Assembly (NCBI GenBank): GCA_016708825.1
Contig: JADJEZ010000001.1
Location: forward strand, 310,001-374,000
Source of the DNA: Betaproteobacteria bacterium
GTDB taxonomy: Bacteria > Pseudomonadota > Gammaproteobacteria > Burkholderiales > Usitatibacteraceae
Direction: 5' to 3'
Length of the DNA stretch: 64,000 bases
The notes under the pieces were generated by a model that worked only from the letters and a program-made list of their open reading frames with translations, ran no database searches and had not been told where the DNA came from. Each line of letters begins with the position of its first letter. The first letter of the stretch is position 1. This document shows positions 31,900 to 41,281 of the stretch, in pieces. The position numbers and the translations under genes were made by a program.

Positions 31900-32322
31900 C
31901 TAGCGTACCTGGCGCAGTTTCTTGATGGCCGCGAGCTGTGCGACCGATTCGGCGAGGACGGCCTGCGCCTCGGCGATTTCCATGTCGCCCGTGCGGTTGG
32001 CGATCGCCTCCTCGGCGGCGCGCTTGGCCTCGAGCGCCTTGGCCTCGTCCAGGTTCTCCGCGCGCACGGACGTGTCGGCCAGCACCGTCACCACGTGGGG
32101 CTGGATCTCCATCATGCCGCCCGATACGTAGATGATCTCCTCGCGGTCCTCGCCGGGGATCTTGATGCGCACCGTGCCGGGCTTGATGCGCGTGAGAAGC
32201 GCGGCGTGGTCCGGGAGCACCCCGAGCTCGCCCGCCTCGCCCGGCGCGATGATCATCTCGGCTTCCCCCGAGAAGATCGACTGCTCGGCGCTGACGATGT
32301 CTACGTGAAGTGTCTTGGACAT
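31900..32322 (-). CDS. atpC: ATP synthase F1 epsilon subunit
   Basis: Inhibitory and coupling subunit of F1, 140 residues. The N-terminal beta-sandwich (LHVDIVSAEQSIFSGEAEMI, GELGVLPDHAALLTRIKPG, VSGGMMEIQPHVVTVLADT) is followed by the two-helix C-terminal domain (AKALEAKRAAEEAIANR onwards). It is the last gene of the atp operon and is followed by an intrinsic terminator. Confidence 0.97.
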   Translation of the reverse strand: MSKTLHVDIVSAEQSIFSGEAEMIIAPGEAGELGVLPDHAALLTRIKPGTVRIKIPGEDREEIIYVSGGMMEIQPHVVTVLADTSVRAENLDEAKALEAKRAAEEAIANRTGDMEIAEAQAVLAESVAQLAAIKKLRQVR

Positions 32323-32365
32323 TGCTTACCCTCGCCCGGACCCGCTCCCAAGAGGGGAAACCGGG

Positions 32366-33802
32366 TCATTGCAGCGTCTTGGCCTTCTCGAACGCCTCTT
32401 CGATCGTGCCGACCATGTAGAAGGCCTGCTCGGGGAGACTGTCGCATTCCCCGTTCACGATCATGTTGAAGCCCTTGATCGTGTCCTTGAGCGTCACGTA
32501 CTTGCCCGGCGAACCGGTGAAGACTTCCGCCACGTGGAACGGCTGGGACAGAAAGCGCTGGATCTTGCGCGCGCGGGAGACCGCGAGCTTGTCCTCGGGC
32601 GAGAGCTCGTCCATGCCCAGGATCGCGATGATGTCGCGAAGCTCCTTGTAGCGTTGCAGCACTGCCTGCACCGCGCGGGTGGTGGAGTAGTGCTCTTCTC
32701 CGACGACGTTCGGGTCGATCTGGCGCGAGGTGGAGTCGAGCGGGTCCACGGAAGGGTAGATGCCCAGCGCGGCGATGTCGCGCGAGAGCACCACGGTCGC
32801 GTCCAGGTGGCCGAAGGTAGTGGCCGGGGACGGGTCGGTCAGGTCGTCCGCGGGCACGTACACCGCCTGGATCGACGTGATGGAGCCGGTCTTGGTGGAG
32901 GTGATGCGCTCCTGGAGGCGCCCCATCTCCTCGGCGAGCGTGGGCTGGTAGCCCACCGCGGAAGGCATCCGGCCGAGCAGCGCGGAGACTTCAGTGCCCG
33001 CCAGGGTGAAGCGGTAGATGTTGTCCACGAAGAAGAGGATGTCGCGGCCTTCGTCGCGGAAGCGCTCGGCCATGGTGAGGCCCGTGAGCGCGACGCGCAG
33101 GCGGTTGCCCGGGGGCTCGTTCATCTGGCCGAACACCATCGCCACCTTGGACTGCGAGAGGTCCTCCTGCACGATGACCTTGGCGTCGCTCATCTCGTGG
33201 TAGAAGTCGTTGCCCTCGCGGGTGCGCTCGCCCACGCCCGCGAACACCGACAGGCCCGAGTGCTGCGTGGCGATGTTGTTGATGAGCTCCAGCATGGTCA
33301 CGGTCTTGCCCACGCCCGCGCCGCCGAAGAGCCCGATCTTGCCGCCCTTCGCGAACGGGCAGATCAGGTCGACCACCTTGATGCCCGTCTCGAGAAGCTC
33401 CACCGAGGGCGAGAGCTCGTCGAACTTGGGTGCGGCGGCGTGGATGGAACGGCGCTCGTCGGCGTTCACCGGGCCGCGTTCGTCGATCGGGCGGCCGAGC
33501 ACGTCCATCACGCGGCCGAGGGTGGCCGCACCGACGGGAACCGAGATCGGCCCGCCGGTGGCCTTCACCTTCATCCCGCGGCGCAGGCCGTCGGAGGAGC
33601 CCATCGCGATGGTCCGCACGACCCCGTCGCCCAGCTGCTGCTCGACCTCGAACGTGAGGCCCTTCTCGGCGAAGGATTGCGCCTCCTCCACGAGGGTGAG
33701 CGCCTCGTAGATGCCGGGCATCGCCTCGCGCGGGAACTGGATGTCGATCACCGCGCCGATGCACTGGACGATCTTGCCTTCTGCCTTCTGGGTCGAGCTC
33801 AT
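32366..33802 (-). CDS. atpD: ATP synthase F1 beta subunit
   Basis: Catalytic subunit of F1, 478 residues. The Walker A loop GGAGVGKTVTMLEL and the catalytic GERTREGNDFYHEM are visible, along with ILFFVDNIYRFTLAGTEVSALLGRMPSAVGYQP, which carries Walker B and the DELSEED-side region. MDELSPEDKLAVSRARKIQRFL matches the C-terminal domain. It sits 24 bases after atpG and 43 bases before atpC. Confidence 0.98.
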   Translation of the reverse strand: MSSTQKAEGKIVQCIGAVIDIQFPREAMPGIYEALTLVEEAQSFAEKGLTFEVEQQLGDGVVRTIAMGSSDGLRRGMKVKATGGPISVPVGAATLGRVMDVLGRPIDERGPVNADERRSIHAAAPKFDELSPSVELLETGIKVVDLICPFAKGGKIGLFGGAGVGKTVTMLELINNIATQHSGLSVFAGVGERTREGNDFYHEMSDAKVIVQEDLSQSKVAMVFGQMNEPPGNRLRVALTGLTMAERFRDEGRDILFFVDNIYRFTLAGTEVSALLGRMPSAVGYQPTLAEEMGRLQERITSTKTGSITSIQAVYVPADDLTDPSPATTFGHLDATVVLSRDIAALGIYPSVDPLDSTSRQIDPNVVGEEHYSTTRAVQAVLQRYKELRDIIAILGMDELSPEDKLAVSRARKIQRFLSQPFHVAEVFTGSPGKYVTLKDTIKGFNMIVNGECDSLPEQAFYMVGTIEEAFEKAKTLQ

Positions 33803-33826
33803 ATGGATGTCCCGTAAGTCGAATCT

Positions 33827-34702
33827 TTAGACTGCCGCTGCACCGCCGACGATCTCCGAAAGTTCCTTGGTGATCGCCGCCTGGCGCGACTTGTTGTAGA
33901 CGAGGGTGAGCTGGTCGATCACGCTGTTGGCGTTGTCGCTCGCCGCCTTCATCGCGACCATGCGGGCGGACTGCTCGCTCGCGATGTTCTCCGCGAGCGC
34001 CTGGTAGACGATGGCCTCGAGGTAGCGCGTGAGGAGCTGGTCGAGCACCGTCTTCGCGTCCGGCTCGTAGAGGTAATCCCAGCCGCCGCGCACCGTGCGG
34101 TCGGTCTCCAGCAGACGGTCGGCCGCAAGCGGCAGCAGCTGCTCGACGACCGTCTCCTGCTTCATGGTGTTGATGAAGCGCGTGTAGACCACGTGGATCG
34201 CGCCGATCTCGCCCTTGTTGTAGGCGTCGACCATGACGCGCACCGGGCCCACGAGCTTTTCCAGGTGGGGCGTGTCGCCGATGTGCGTGAGGTGCGAGAC
34301 CACCTGCCCGCCGAAGCGCTGCAGGAAGCTGAACCCCTTGTTGCCGAAGGCCGTGTAGCGGACCTTGCGTCCCTCCTGCTGCCATTCCTTCACTTTCGAC
34401 GTGAGCAGGCGCAGCGCGTTGGTGTTGAGACCCCCGCACAGCCCCTTGTCGGAGGTGACGATGATCACGCCGATGTCGCGCACGTTCTCGCGCTTCACGA
34501 GGAAGGGGTGGCGGTACTCGGGGTTCGCGTTGGCCAGGTGCGCGGCGATGTTCCTGATCTTGTCGCCGTACGGCCGCGCGTGGCGCATGCGCTTTTGGGC
34601 CTTCCTCATCTTGGAGGCCGCGACCATCTCCATGGCCTTGGTGATCTTGCGCGTGTTCTGCACGCTCTTGATCTTGGTCCGGATTTCCTTGGTGCCTGCC
34701 AT
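33827..34702 (-). CDS. atpG: ATP synthase F1 gamma subunit
   Basis: Rotor shaft of F1, 291 residues. The N-terminal helix (MAGTKEIRTKIKSVQNTRKI, TKAMEMVAASKMRKAQ) and the C-terminal helix (ARMVAMKAASDNANSVIDQL, TLVYNKSRQAAITKELSEIV) form the coiled coil, and TSDKGLCGGLNTNALR is the conserved Rossmann-like segment. The start is set at MAGTKE by comparison with the family. Confidence 0.97.
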   Translation of the reverse strand: MAGTKEIRTKIKSVQNTRKITKAMEMVAASKMRKAQKRMRHARPYGDKIRNIAAHLANANPEYRHPFLVKRENVRDIGVIIVTSDKGLCGGLNTNALRLLTSKVKEWQQEGRKVRYTAFGNKGFSFLQRFGGQVVSHLTHIGDTPHLEKLVGPVRVMVDAYNKGEIGAIHVVYTRFINTMKQETVVEQLLPLAADRLLETDRTVRGGWDYLYEPDAKTVLDQLLTRYLEAIVYQALAENIASEQSARMVAMKAASDNANSVIDQLTLVYNKSRQAAITKELSEIVGGAAAV

Positions 34703-34731
34703 CTCGTTATCCCAGTTCTCGTTCAACCCTC

Positions 34732-36272
<1,541 letters not shown>

Positions 36273-36301
36273 GTGGGGCTCCGAATGCGTGTGTGTCTTC
36301 G

Positions 36302-36837
36302 TCAGCGCGCGAGCGCGACTGCCATCTGGGCGAGCGCGTCGCGGATGGAGGCGTGGATCACCTCGTCGCCGACGTGGACGCGGGCGCCGCCGATGAGCGA
36401 TGCGTCCACTTCCACCCTGGCCTCTATTTTCTTGCCGTACTTGCGCCCGAGGGTGGCGACCAGGTCGTCGCGCTCGGCGTCGGAAAGCTCCCGCGCGCTC
36501 ACGATGCGCACCTCCAGCACGCTTTCATGGGCGCGCTTGAGCGCGTCGAACTGGGCTGCGATCTCCGGCAGCAGCACCGCACGGGAACCGTCGACCAGAA
36601 GCGTCACCAGGTTCCTCACCGGCTCGGCGAGGGCGTCGCCGCCCACGTCGAAGAAGAGCGCGAGCTTCTGCTTGCGGCTCAGGCGGGGGTGCCGAGCAGG
36701 TCGGCCATGCGCGCATCGGCGGCGATCGCCCCGGCCAGTGCGAGCCCGCTCGACCATCCCGCGAGGGCGTCCGCGTCCCGCGCCGTGCGAAAGGACGCTT
36801 CGGCGTAGGGGCGGGCGATGGTGGCGATTTCTGCCAT
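36302..36837 (-). CDS. atpH: ATP synthase F1 delta subunit (one frameshift in this sequence)
   Basis: Peripheral-stalk subunit joining F1 to subunit b. The first 53 codons (MAEIATIARPYAEASFRTAR, ADARMADLLGTP) lie in one frame and the rest (SRKQKLALFFDVGGDALAEP to ASIRDALAQMAVALAR) in another. A C is missing from a C-run at about 36685-36689 on the plus-strand G-run; adding it gives 178 residues, the usual length. The C-terminal DASLIGGARVHVGDEVIHAS is the family signature. It lies between atpF and atpA. Confidence 0.93.
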
Positions 36838-36845
36838 GGGGTTTC

Positions 36846-37316
36846 CTAGAGCTGGGCCTTCAGCTTGCCGAGCATGTCGGCATGGGCCCTGGCGTCGACT
36901 TCGCGCTGCAGGATCTTCTCGGCGCCGGCCACGGCAAGTGCCGCGACCTGCTCGCGCAGCTCCGTCTTCGCCTTGGCCAGTTCCGAGGCGATCTGCTCGC
37001 GCGCGGCGGCGACGAGGCGGTCGGCTTCGGCCTTCGCTTCGTTGCGGGCTTCCTCGACGATCTGGGCGCCGCGCTTCTCGCTGTCGCCCAGCACGCCCGA
37101 GGCGCGCTCGCGGGCTTCCTTCATCGCGCTCTCGCCCTTGCGCTCGGCTTCGACCAGCGCTGCCTTGCCCCGCTCGGCGGCGGCAAGCCCGTCGGCGATG
37201 CGCTTGTTGCGCTCGTCGATGGCGCGGTTGAGCGGGGGCCAGATGAACTTGACCGTGAACCAGATGAGGAACGCGAACGACAGCGCCTGTACGAGCAAGG
37301 TGGCGTTGATGTTCAT
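36846..37316 (-). CDS. atpF: ATP synthase Fo b subunit
   Basis: Peripheral-stalk membrane anchor, 156 residues. One N-terminal transmembrane helix (TLLVQALSFAFLIWFTVKFI, then WPPLNRAIDERNKRIADGL) precedes a long charged coiled coil rich in Ala, Glu, Lys and Arg (AERKGESAMKEARERASGVL). It lies 8 bases before atpH. Confidence 0.97.
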   Translation of the reverse strand: MNINATLLVQALSFAFLIWFTVKFIWPPLNRAIDERNKRIADGLAAAERGKAALVEAERKGESAMKEARERASGVLGDSEKRGAQIVEEARNEAKAEADRLVAAAREQIASELAKAKTELREQVAALAVAGAEKILQREVDARAHADMLGKLKAQL

Positions 37317-37344
37317 GGCGTACGACCCTTCCGTTGGATCCTGG

Positions 37345-37611
37345 TTACTTCACGACCGACAGGAGCGGGTTCGCGAAGCCGAAGAACATGGCGATGCCCA
37401 CGCCGATCAGGAAGGCCGCGTCGATGAGGCCGGCGAGCAGGAACATGAACTTCGACAGCTGCGGGATGAGCTCGGGTTGGCGGCCGGCGGCTTCCAGGAA
37501 CTTCGATCCCATGATGCCGATGCCGATGCAGGCGCCGATGGCGCCCAGGCCGATGATGATGCCGATGCCGAGCGCCGTGTAGGCTTGGACGAGGGCGAGG
37601 TACTGAGCCAT
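37345..37611 (-). CDS. atpE: ATP synthase Fo c subunit
   Basis: Proteolipid of the rotor ring, 88 residues. Two transmembrane helices are joined by a polar loop (AAGRQPELIPQL). The Gly-rich first helix (GIGIIIGLGAIGACIGIGIM) and the ion-binding Asp in FLLAGLIDAAFLIGVGIAMF are typical. Residues after the Asp are Ala-Ala rather than the Thr/Ser of sodium-type rings, so proton coupling is expected. Confidence 0.98.
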   Translation of the reverse strand: MAQYLALVQAYTALGIGIIIGLGAIGACIGIGIMGSKFLEAAGRQPELIPQLSKFMFLLAGLIDAAFLIGVGIAMFFGFANPLLSVVK

Positions 37612-37666
37612 TGTTATTCCTTTCGGAGGTGCGGGTGTTGTCGTTGAGGGTGCGAAACGGGTCGAT

Positions 37667-38515
37667 TCAGTGATGCTCCTGGGCCATCGCGATGTAGACG
37701 ACCGACAGCACCATGAAGATGAAGGCCTGCAGCAGGATGATGAGGATGTGGAAGACGGCCCACGCCCACGTGAAGAGGATGCCGGCGCCGCCGGCGAGGA
37801 GCCCGCCCACGGTCAGGCCAGCAAGCATGCCGAGGAGACCCAGGAGCATGAAGATCAGCTCGCCGGCGTACATGTTGCCGAAAAGCCGCATGCCGAGGGA
37901 GACCGGCTTGGCGAGCAGCTCGATCACGTTCAGTCCGAAGTTCGGGATCCACAGCAGCGGATTCGCGCCGAAGGGCGCGGTGAAGAGCTCGTGCACGAAG
38001 CCGCCGGCGCCCTTCGCCTTGAAGCTGAAGAAGATGATGAGGAAGAGCACCGAGAAGCTCATGGCGAACGTGGTGTTCAGGTCCGTCGACGGCACCGCCT
38101 TCCAGTACGCCGAATGTGAGGGATTGCCGAGGATGTGGTGGTTCACCACTTCCGAACCCAGCGCCACCCAGTCGATGGGGATCAGGTCCATGAGGTTCAT
38201 CATGAACACCCAGGTGAAGATGGTGAGCGCGAGCGGGCCGAGGAAGGCGCGGGAGCCGGGGAAGACGTCGCGGACGGTCCCGTCCACGAACTCGAAGAAC
38301 ATCTCGATGAAAGACTGGAGGCGCCCGGGAACCCCGGCGGTGGCGCCGCGCGCGACCATCCAGATGAGGCCCAGCCCCACGAGGCCCACGGCCCATCCCA
38401 TGATGATCGAGTCCAGATTGAGGGTCCAGAAGCCGCCCTCGCCGACCGTCACCCGGAGATTGGTGAGGTGGTGGGTGATGTAATCCGTCGGTGTGATGTC
38501 AGCTTGGGCAGCCAT
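37667..38515 (-). CDS. atpB: ATP synthase Fo a subunit
   Basis: Stator subunit forming the proton half-channels, 282 residues with five to six transmembrane helices. The essential Arg lies in PVSLGMRLFGNMYAGELIFM; MNLMDLIPIDWVALGS and FHILIILLQAFIFMVLSVVY are also conserved. The start MAAQADITPTDYITHHL matches betaproteobacterial homologues. It follows atpI by 5 bases. Confidence 0.97.
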   Translation of the reverse strand: MAAQADITPTDYITHHLTNLRVTVGEGGFWTLNLDSIIMGWAVGLVGLGLIWMVARGATAGVPGRLQSFIEMFFEFVDGTVRDVFPGSRAFLGPLALTIFTWVFMMNLMDLIPIDWVALGSEVVNHHILGNPSHSAYWKAVPSTDLNTTFAMSFSVLFLIIFFSFKAKGAGGFVHELFTAPFGANPLLWIPNFGLNVIELLAKPVSLGMRLFGNMYAGELIFMLLGLLGMLAGLTVGGLLAGGAGILFTWAWAVFHILIILLQAFIFMVLSVVYIAMAQEHH

Positions 38516-38520
38516 GCGGT

Positions 38521-38967
38521 TTAGCTTTTCTTCACCAGTGCGAGCAGCGGCGCTGCCCACGCGACACAGAATCCGATTACCACCGCGCCGGGCGCGGCAC
38601 CCACTGCCGCCAGCCCGGACACGCCGGACAGGAGCGTGGCGAGGCCCGCGAGCGACACGATCCACTTCGCCGCCTCCGCCAGGACGAGGACCCGGAGGGC
38701 CTGCCAGGGCGTCGGCGCCGGCACGTTCCGCCATTCCAGGACCCCGGCAAAAGCCAGGGTGCCGGCCAGGGCGGCCGCGCCTCCGAGCAGTGTGGCGATG
38801 CCGCCTTCCGGCCCGCCGAGCGCGAAGCTTGCTGCGCTGCAGCACGCCACCAGCCCGGACTGCACCAGCACTTGCCGCCGGCCGTCGAATATCGCGGACC
38901 GTGGCTCGTGCCTTGGGCTTGGAGGCAGGGTCGACAAACCGGAGGATTTTAGCCCGGATGGGGTCAT
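38521..38967 (-). CDS. atpI: ATP synthase assembly protein I
   Basis: A 148-residue membrane protein that assists c-ring assembly. Four hydrophobic segments are visible (VLVQSGLVACCSAASFAL, GIATLLGGAAALAGTLAFAG, VSLAGLATLLSGVSGLAA, GAVVIGFCVAWAAPLLALV). The conserved LRVLVLAEAAKWIVSL fits the family. It is the first gene of the atp operon, 36 bases after parB, with no strong promoter between them. Confidence 0.88.
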   Translation of the reverse strand: MTPSGLKSSGLSTLPPSPRHEPRSAIFDGRRQVLVQSGLVACCSAASFALGGPEGGIATLLGGAAALAGTLAFAGVLEWRNVPAPTPWQALRVLVLAEAAKWIVSLAGLATLLSGVSGLAAVGAAPGAVVIGFCVAWAAPLLALVKKS

Positions 38968-39003
38968 GGGGTCAAAACTTGCCGCATCGCAATATGGGCA
39001 TGC

Positions 39004-39861
39004 TCACCGGCGCCTCAGGCGCGCGGCGATCCCGTCGAGCTGCTCCAGGTTCGCATAGTCGATGACCAGGCTGCCGCGGCCGCCCTTGCGGGGCTTGACC
39101 GCGACGGAAGCGCCGATCGCCTCCGAAAGCTCTTCCTGGAGTCGCCTCGTGTCGGCATCGAGGCGCGCGCGGGACGCCTTGGAGCCGGCCTTGGGCGGCT
39201 CCGACGCATGCTGGACGAGGCGCTCGGCTTCGCGCACGGAAAGCCCCTTCGATGCCACCTGCCCGGCGAGTTCGACTTGCTTGGCCTTGCCGACCCCCAG
39301 GAGGGCTCGGGCGTGACCCATGTCCAGGCGGCCGTCGAGGAGCATTTCCTGGACGGCGGCGGCCAGCTCCAGGAGGCGCAGGAGGTTGGTGACGGCGCTC
39401 CGGGACCTGCCCACGGCCTTCGCCGCCTCGTCGTGCGTAAGGCTGAATTCCTCGACCAGGCGCTTGAGGCCCGCCGCCTCCTCGATGGGATTCAGGTCCT
39501 CGCGCTGGATGTTCTCGATGAGGCCGATGCCTAGCGCGACATCGTCGGACACCTCGCGCACGAGCGCCGGGATGCGCGCGAGGCCCGCGATCTGGGCGGC
39601 ACGCCAGCGCCGTTCGCCGGCGAGGATCTCGTAGTTGCCGTCGTCCACGGGCCGCACCACCACCGGCTGCAGGATGCCCCGCACGCGGATCGATTCGGCG
39701 AGCTCCACGAGGGAGGCCTGGTCCATGCGCGTGCGCGGCTGGTACTTGCCGGGGCGAAGCGAACCCACCGCGAGATCGGCCAGGTCTCCGTCTGATTTCG
39801 CTTTCGCGCTTCCGCCGAGGAGCGCGTCGAGCCCGCGACCCAGCCCTTTGTGCCTGGTCAT
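39004..39861 (-). CDS. parB: Chromosome-partitioning protein ParB
   Basis: Binds parS and, as a CTP-dependent clamp, spreads on DNA to load the segregation machinery. It has 285 residues. The N-terminus MTRHKGLGRGLDALLGG is the ParA-interacting motif. The CTPase/ParB domain shows YQPRTRMDQASLVELAESIR and EILAGERRWRAAQIAG with ENIQREDLNPIEEA; the HTH is HDEAAKAVGRSRSAVTNLLR. The C-terminal dimer domain ends DYANLEQLDGIAARLRRR. It overlaps parA by 4 bases. Two parS sites lie about 3.5 kb upstream. Confidence 0.97.
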   Translation of the reverse strand: MTRHKGLGRGLDALLGGSAKAKSDGDLADLAVGSLRPGKYQPRTRMDQASLVELAESIRVRGILQPVVVRPVDDGNYEILAGERRWRAAQIAGLARIPALVREVSDDVALGIGLIENIQREDLNPIEEAAGLKRLVEEFSLTHDEAAKAVGRSRSAVTNLLRLLELAAAVQEMLLDGRLDMGHARALLGVGKAKQVELAGQVASKGLSVREAERLVQHASEPPKAGSKASRARLDADTRRLQEELSEAIGASVAVKPRKGGRGSLVIDYANLEQLDGIAARLRRR

Positions 39862-40655
39862 GCGTGGGTTCCTTGTGTTTCGGCCGGGATGGCCACGCCG
39901 ATGCGCCCGAGGAGCTCGCGCGCGAAGGCGAGGTGCGCGTATGCGCCCTTGGAGATGGGATCGTGCAGCAGCACGGGCTTGCCGAAGGACGGCGCCTCGG
40001 CGATGCGCACGTTGCGGGGGATCACGGTGTCGAAGACCTTCGCGCCGTAGTGGCGCTTCAACTCGTCGGACACCTGCACGGTGAGGGCGCTGCGGGGGTC
40101 GTACATGGTGCGCACCAGGGCTTCGATCTCGATCCCCGGGTTGAGGTTCTGCTTCACCTTGCGCAGCGTGCCGACGAGGTCGGTGAGCCCCTCGAGGGCG
40201 TAGTACTCGCACTGCATCGGGATGATCACGGCGTCGGCGGCGGTGAAACCGTTGACGGTGAGCATGTTCAGGGCCGGCGGGCAGTCGATCACGATGTGGT
40301 CGTAGTCGGCGAGCACGGGGGCCAGGGCCTCGCGCAGCCGGTACTCGCGCCGCTCGAGGGCGATCAACTCGACTTCCGCGCCGGCGAGGTCGCGGTTGGA
40401 GCCGATCACGTCGAAGCCGCCCTCTGCGCGCACGCGGGCCGAGGCGAGGTCGTGCTCGCCCAGCATGACGCCGTAGACATTGCGGTCGAGCGCCGTCTTG
40501 TCGATGCCGCTGCCGGTCGTCGCGTTGCCCTGCGGGTCGAGGTCCACGAGCAGCACGCGGCGCCCGTAGTGGGCGAGGCTCGCGGAGAGGTTCACGGCGA
40601 CCGAGGTCTTGCCGACGCCGCCCTTCTGGTTGGCGATCACGTAGGTGCGGGCCAT
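39858..40655 (-). CDS. parA: Chromosome-partitioning ATPase ParA
   Basis: Deviant-Walker ATPase that positions ParB-bound origins, 265 residues. The P-loop ANQKGGVGKTSVAVNLSASL has the signature Lys; LVDLDPQGNATTGSG and YDHIVIDCPPALNMLTVNG are Walker A-prime and B. ALEGLTDLVGTLRKVKQ and RNVRIAEAPSFGKPVLLHDP complete the family pattern. The start MARTYVIANQKGG is the usual one. It abuts rsmG and overlaps parB. Confidence 0.98.
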   Translation of the reverse strand: MARTYVIANQKGGVGKTSVAVNLSASLAHYGRRVLLVDLDPQGNATTGSGIDKTALDRNVYGVMLGEHDLASARVRAEGGFDVIGSNRDLAGAEVELIALERREYRLREALAPVLADYDHIVIDCPPALNMLTVNGFTAADAVIIPMQCEYYALEGLTDLVGTLRKVKQNLNPGIEIEALVRTMYDPRSALTVQVSDELKRHYGAKVFDTVIPRNVRIAEAPSFGKPVLLHDPISKGAYAHLAFARELLGRIGVAIPAETQGTHA

Positions 40656-41281
40656 CAGGCGGCTTTCAGGAGGACCAAGTGGCGTTGGGCATCGAGCGTC
40701 GGCACGCGCAGCTCGACGACGTTCTCGACGCGGTGAGTGGAAGGCAGCTTCGCGAGCTCGTCTCGCGGGTTGGCGCCCTTCATGGCGAGCAACGCGCCGC
40801 CGGGAGCGACGAGATGGCCGGCCTGCTCGACGAACGCGGCGATGTCCGAGAAAGCGCGGGAGACGACGATGTCGAAGCCCGCGGCGGGGCGCCATTGCTC
40901 CACGCGCTCGCAGACGACATCGGCGTTGGCGAGCGCCAGTTCGGCTTTCGCCTGGCGCAGGAACGTCGCCTTCTTGTGGTTCGCGTCGAGGAGCGTCACC
41001 GCGAGCGTCGGGCGCGCGATGGCGAGCGGAATGCCGGGCAGTCCCGCGCCGCTGCCCACATCGAGCAACGAGCGAGCGCCCGAGACGTGCGGCAGGACCG
41101 CGAGGCTGTCGAGCAGGTGCAGCACCACCATCTGCGCCGGTTCGCGGATCGCGGTGAGGTTGTGCACCTTGTTCCATTTCTCGATGAGGCGAAGGTAGGC
41201 GACGAGTTTCGCTTGCGCGGGCGGGTCGAGCGCGAGCCCCATGGACTCGAGGCCCTCGGCAAGGCTCGCCTCCACCGTCAT
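40655..41281 (-). CDS. rsmG: 16S rRNA (guanine-527-N7) methyltransferase
   Basis: Methylates G527 of 16S rRNA with S-adenosylmethionine; loss gives low-level streptomycin resistance. It has 208 residues. The SAM site is SLLDVGSGAGLPGIPLAIAR; NKVHNLTAIREPAQMVVLHL and VVSRAFSDIAAFVEQAG are conserved. It overlaps mnmG by 4 bases and touches parA, in the common mnmG-rsmG-parAB arrangement. Confidence 0.97.
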   Translation of the reverse strand: MTVEASLAEGLESMGLALDPPAQAKLVAYLRLIEKWNKVHNLTAIREPAQMVVLHLLDSLAVLPHVSGARSLLDVGSGAGLPGIPLAIARPTLAVTLLDANHKKATFLRQAKAELALANADVVCERVEQWRPAAGFDIVVSRAFSDIAAFVEQAGHLVAPGGALLAMKGANPRDELAKLPSTHRVENVVELRVPTLDAQRHLVLLKAA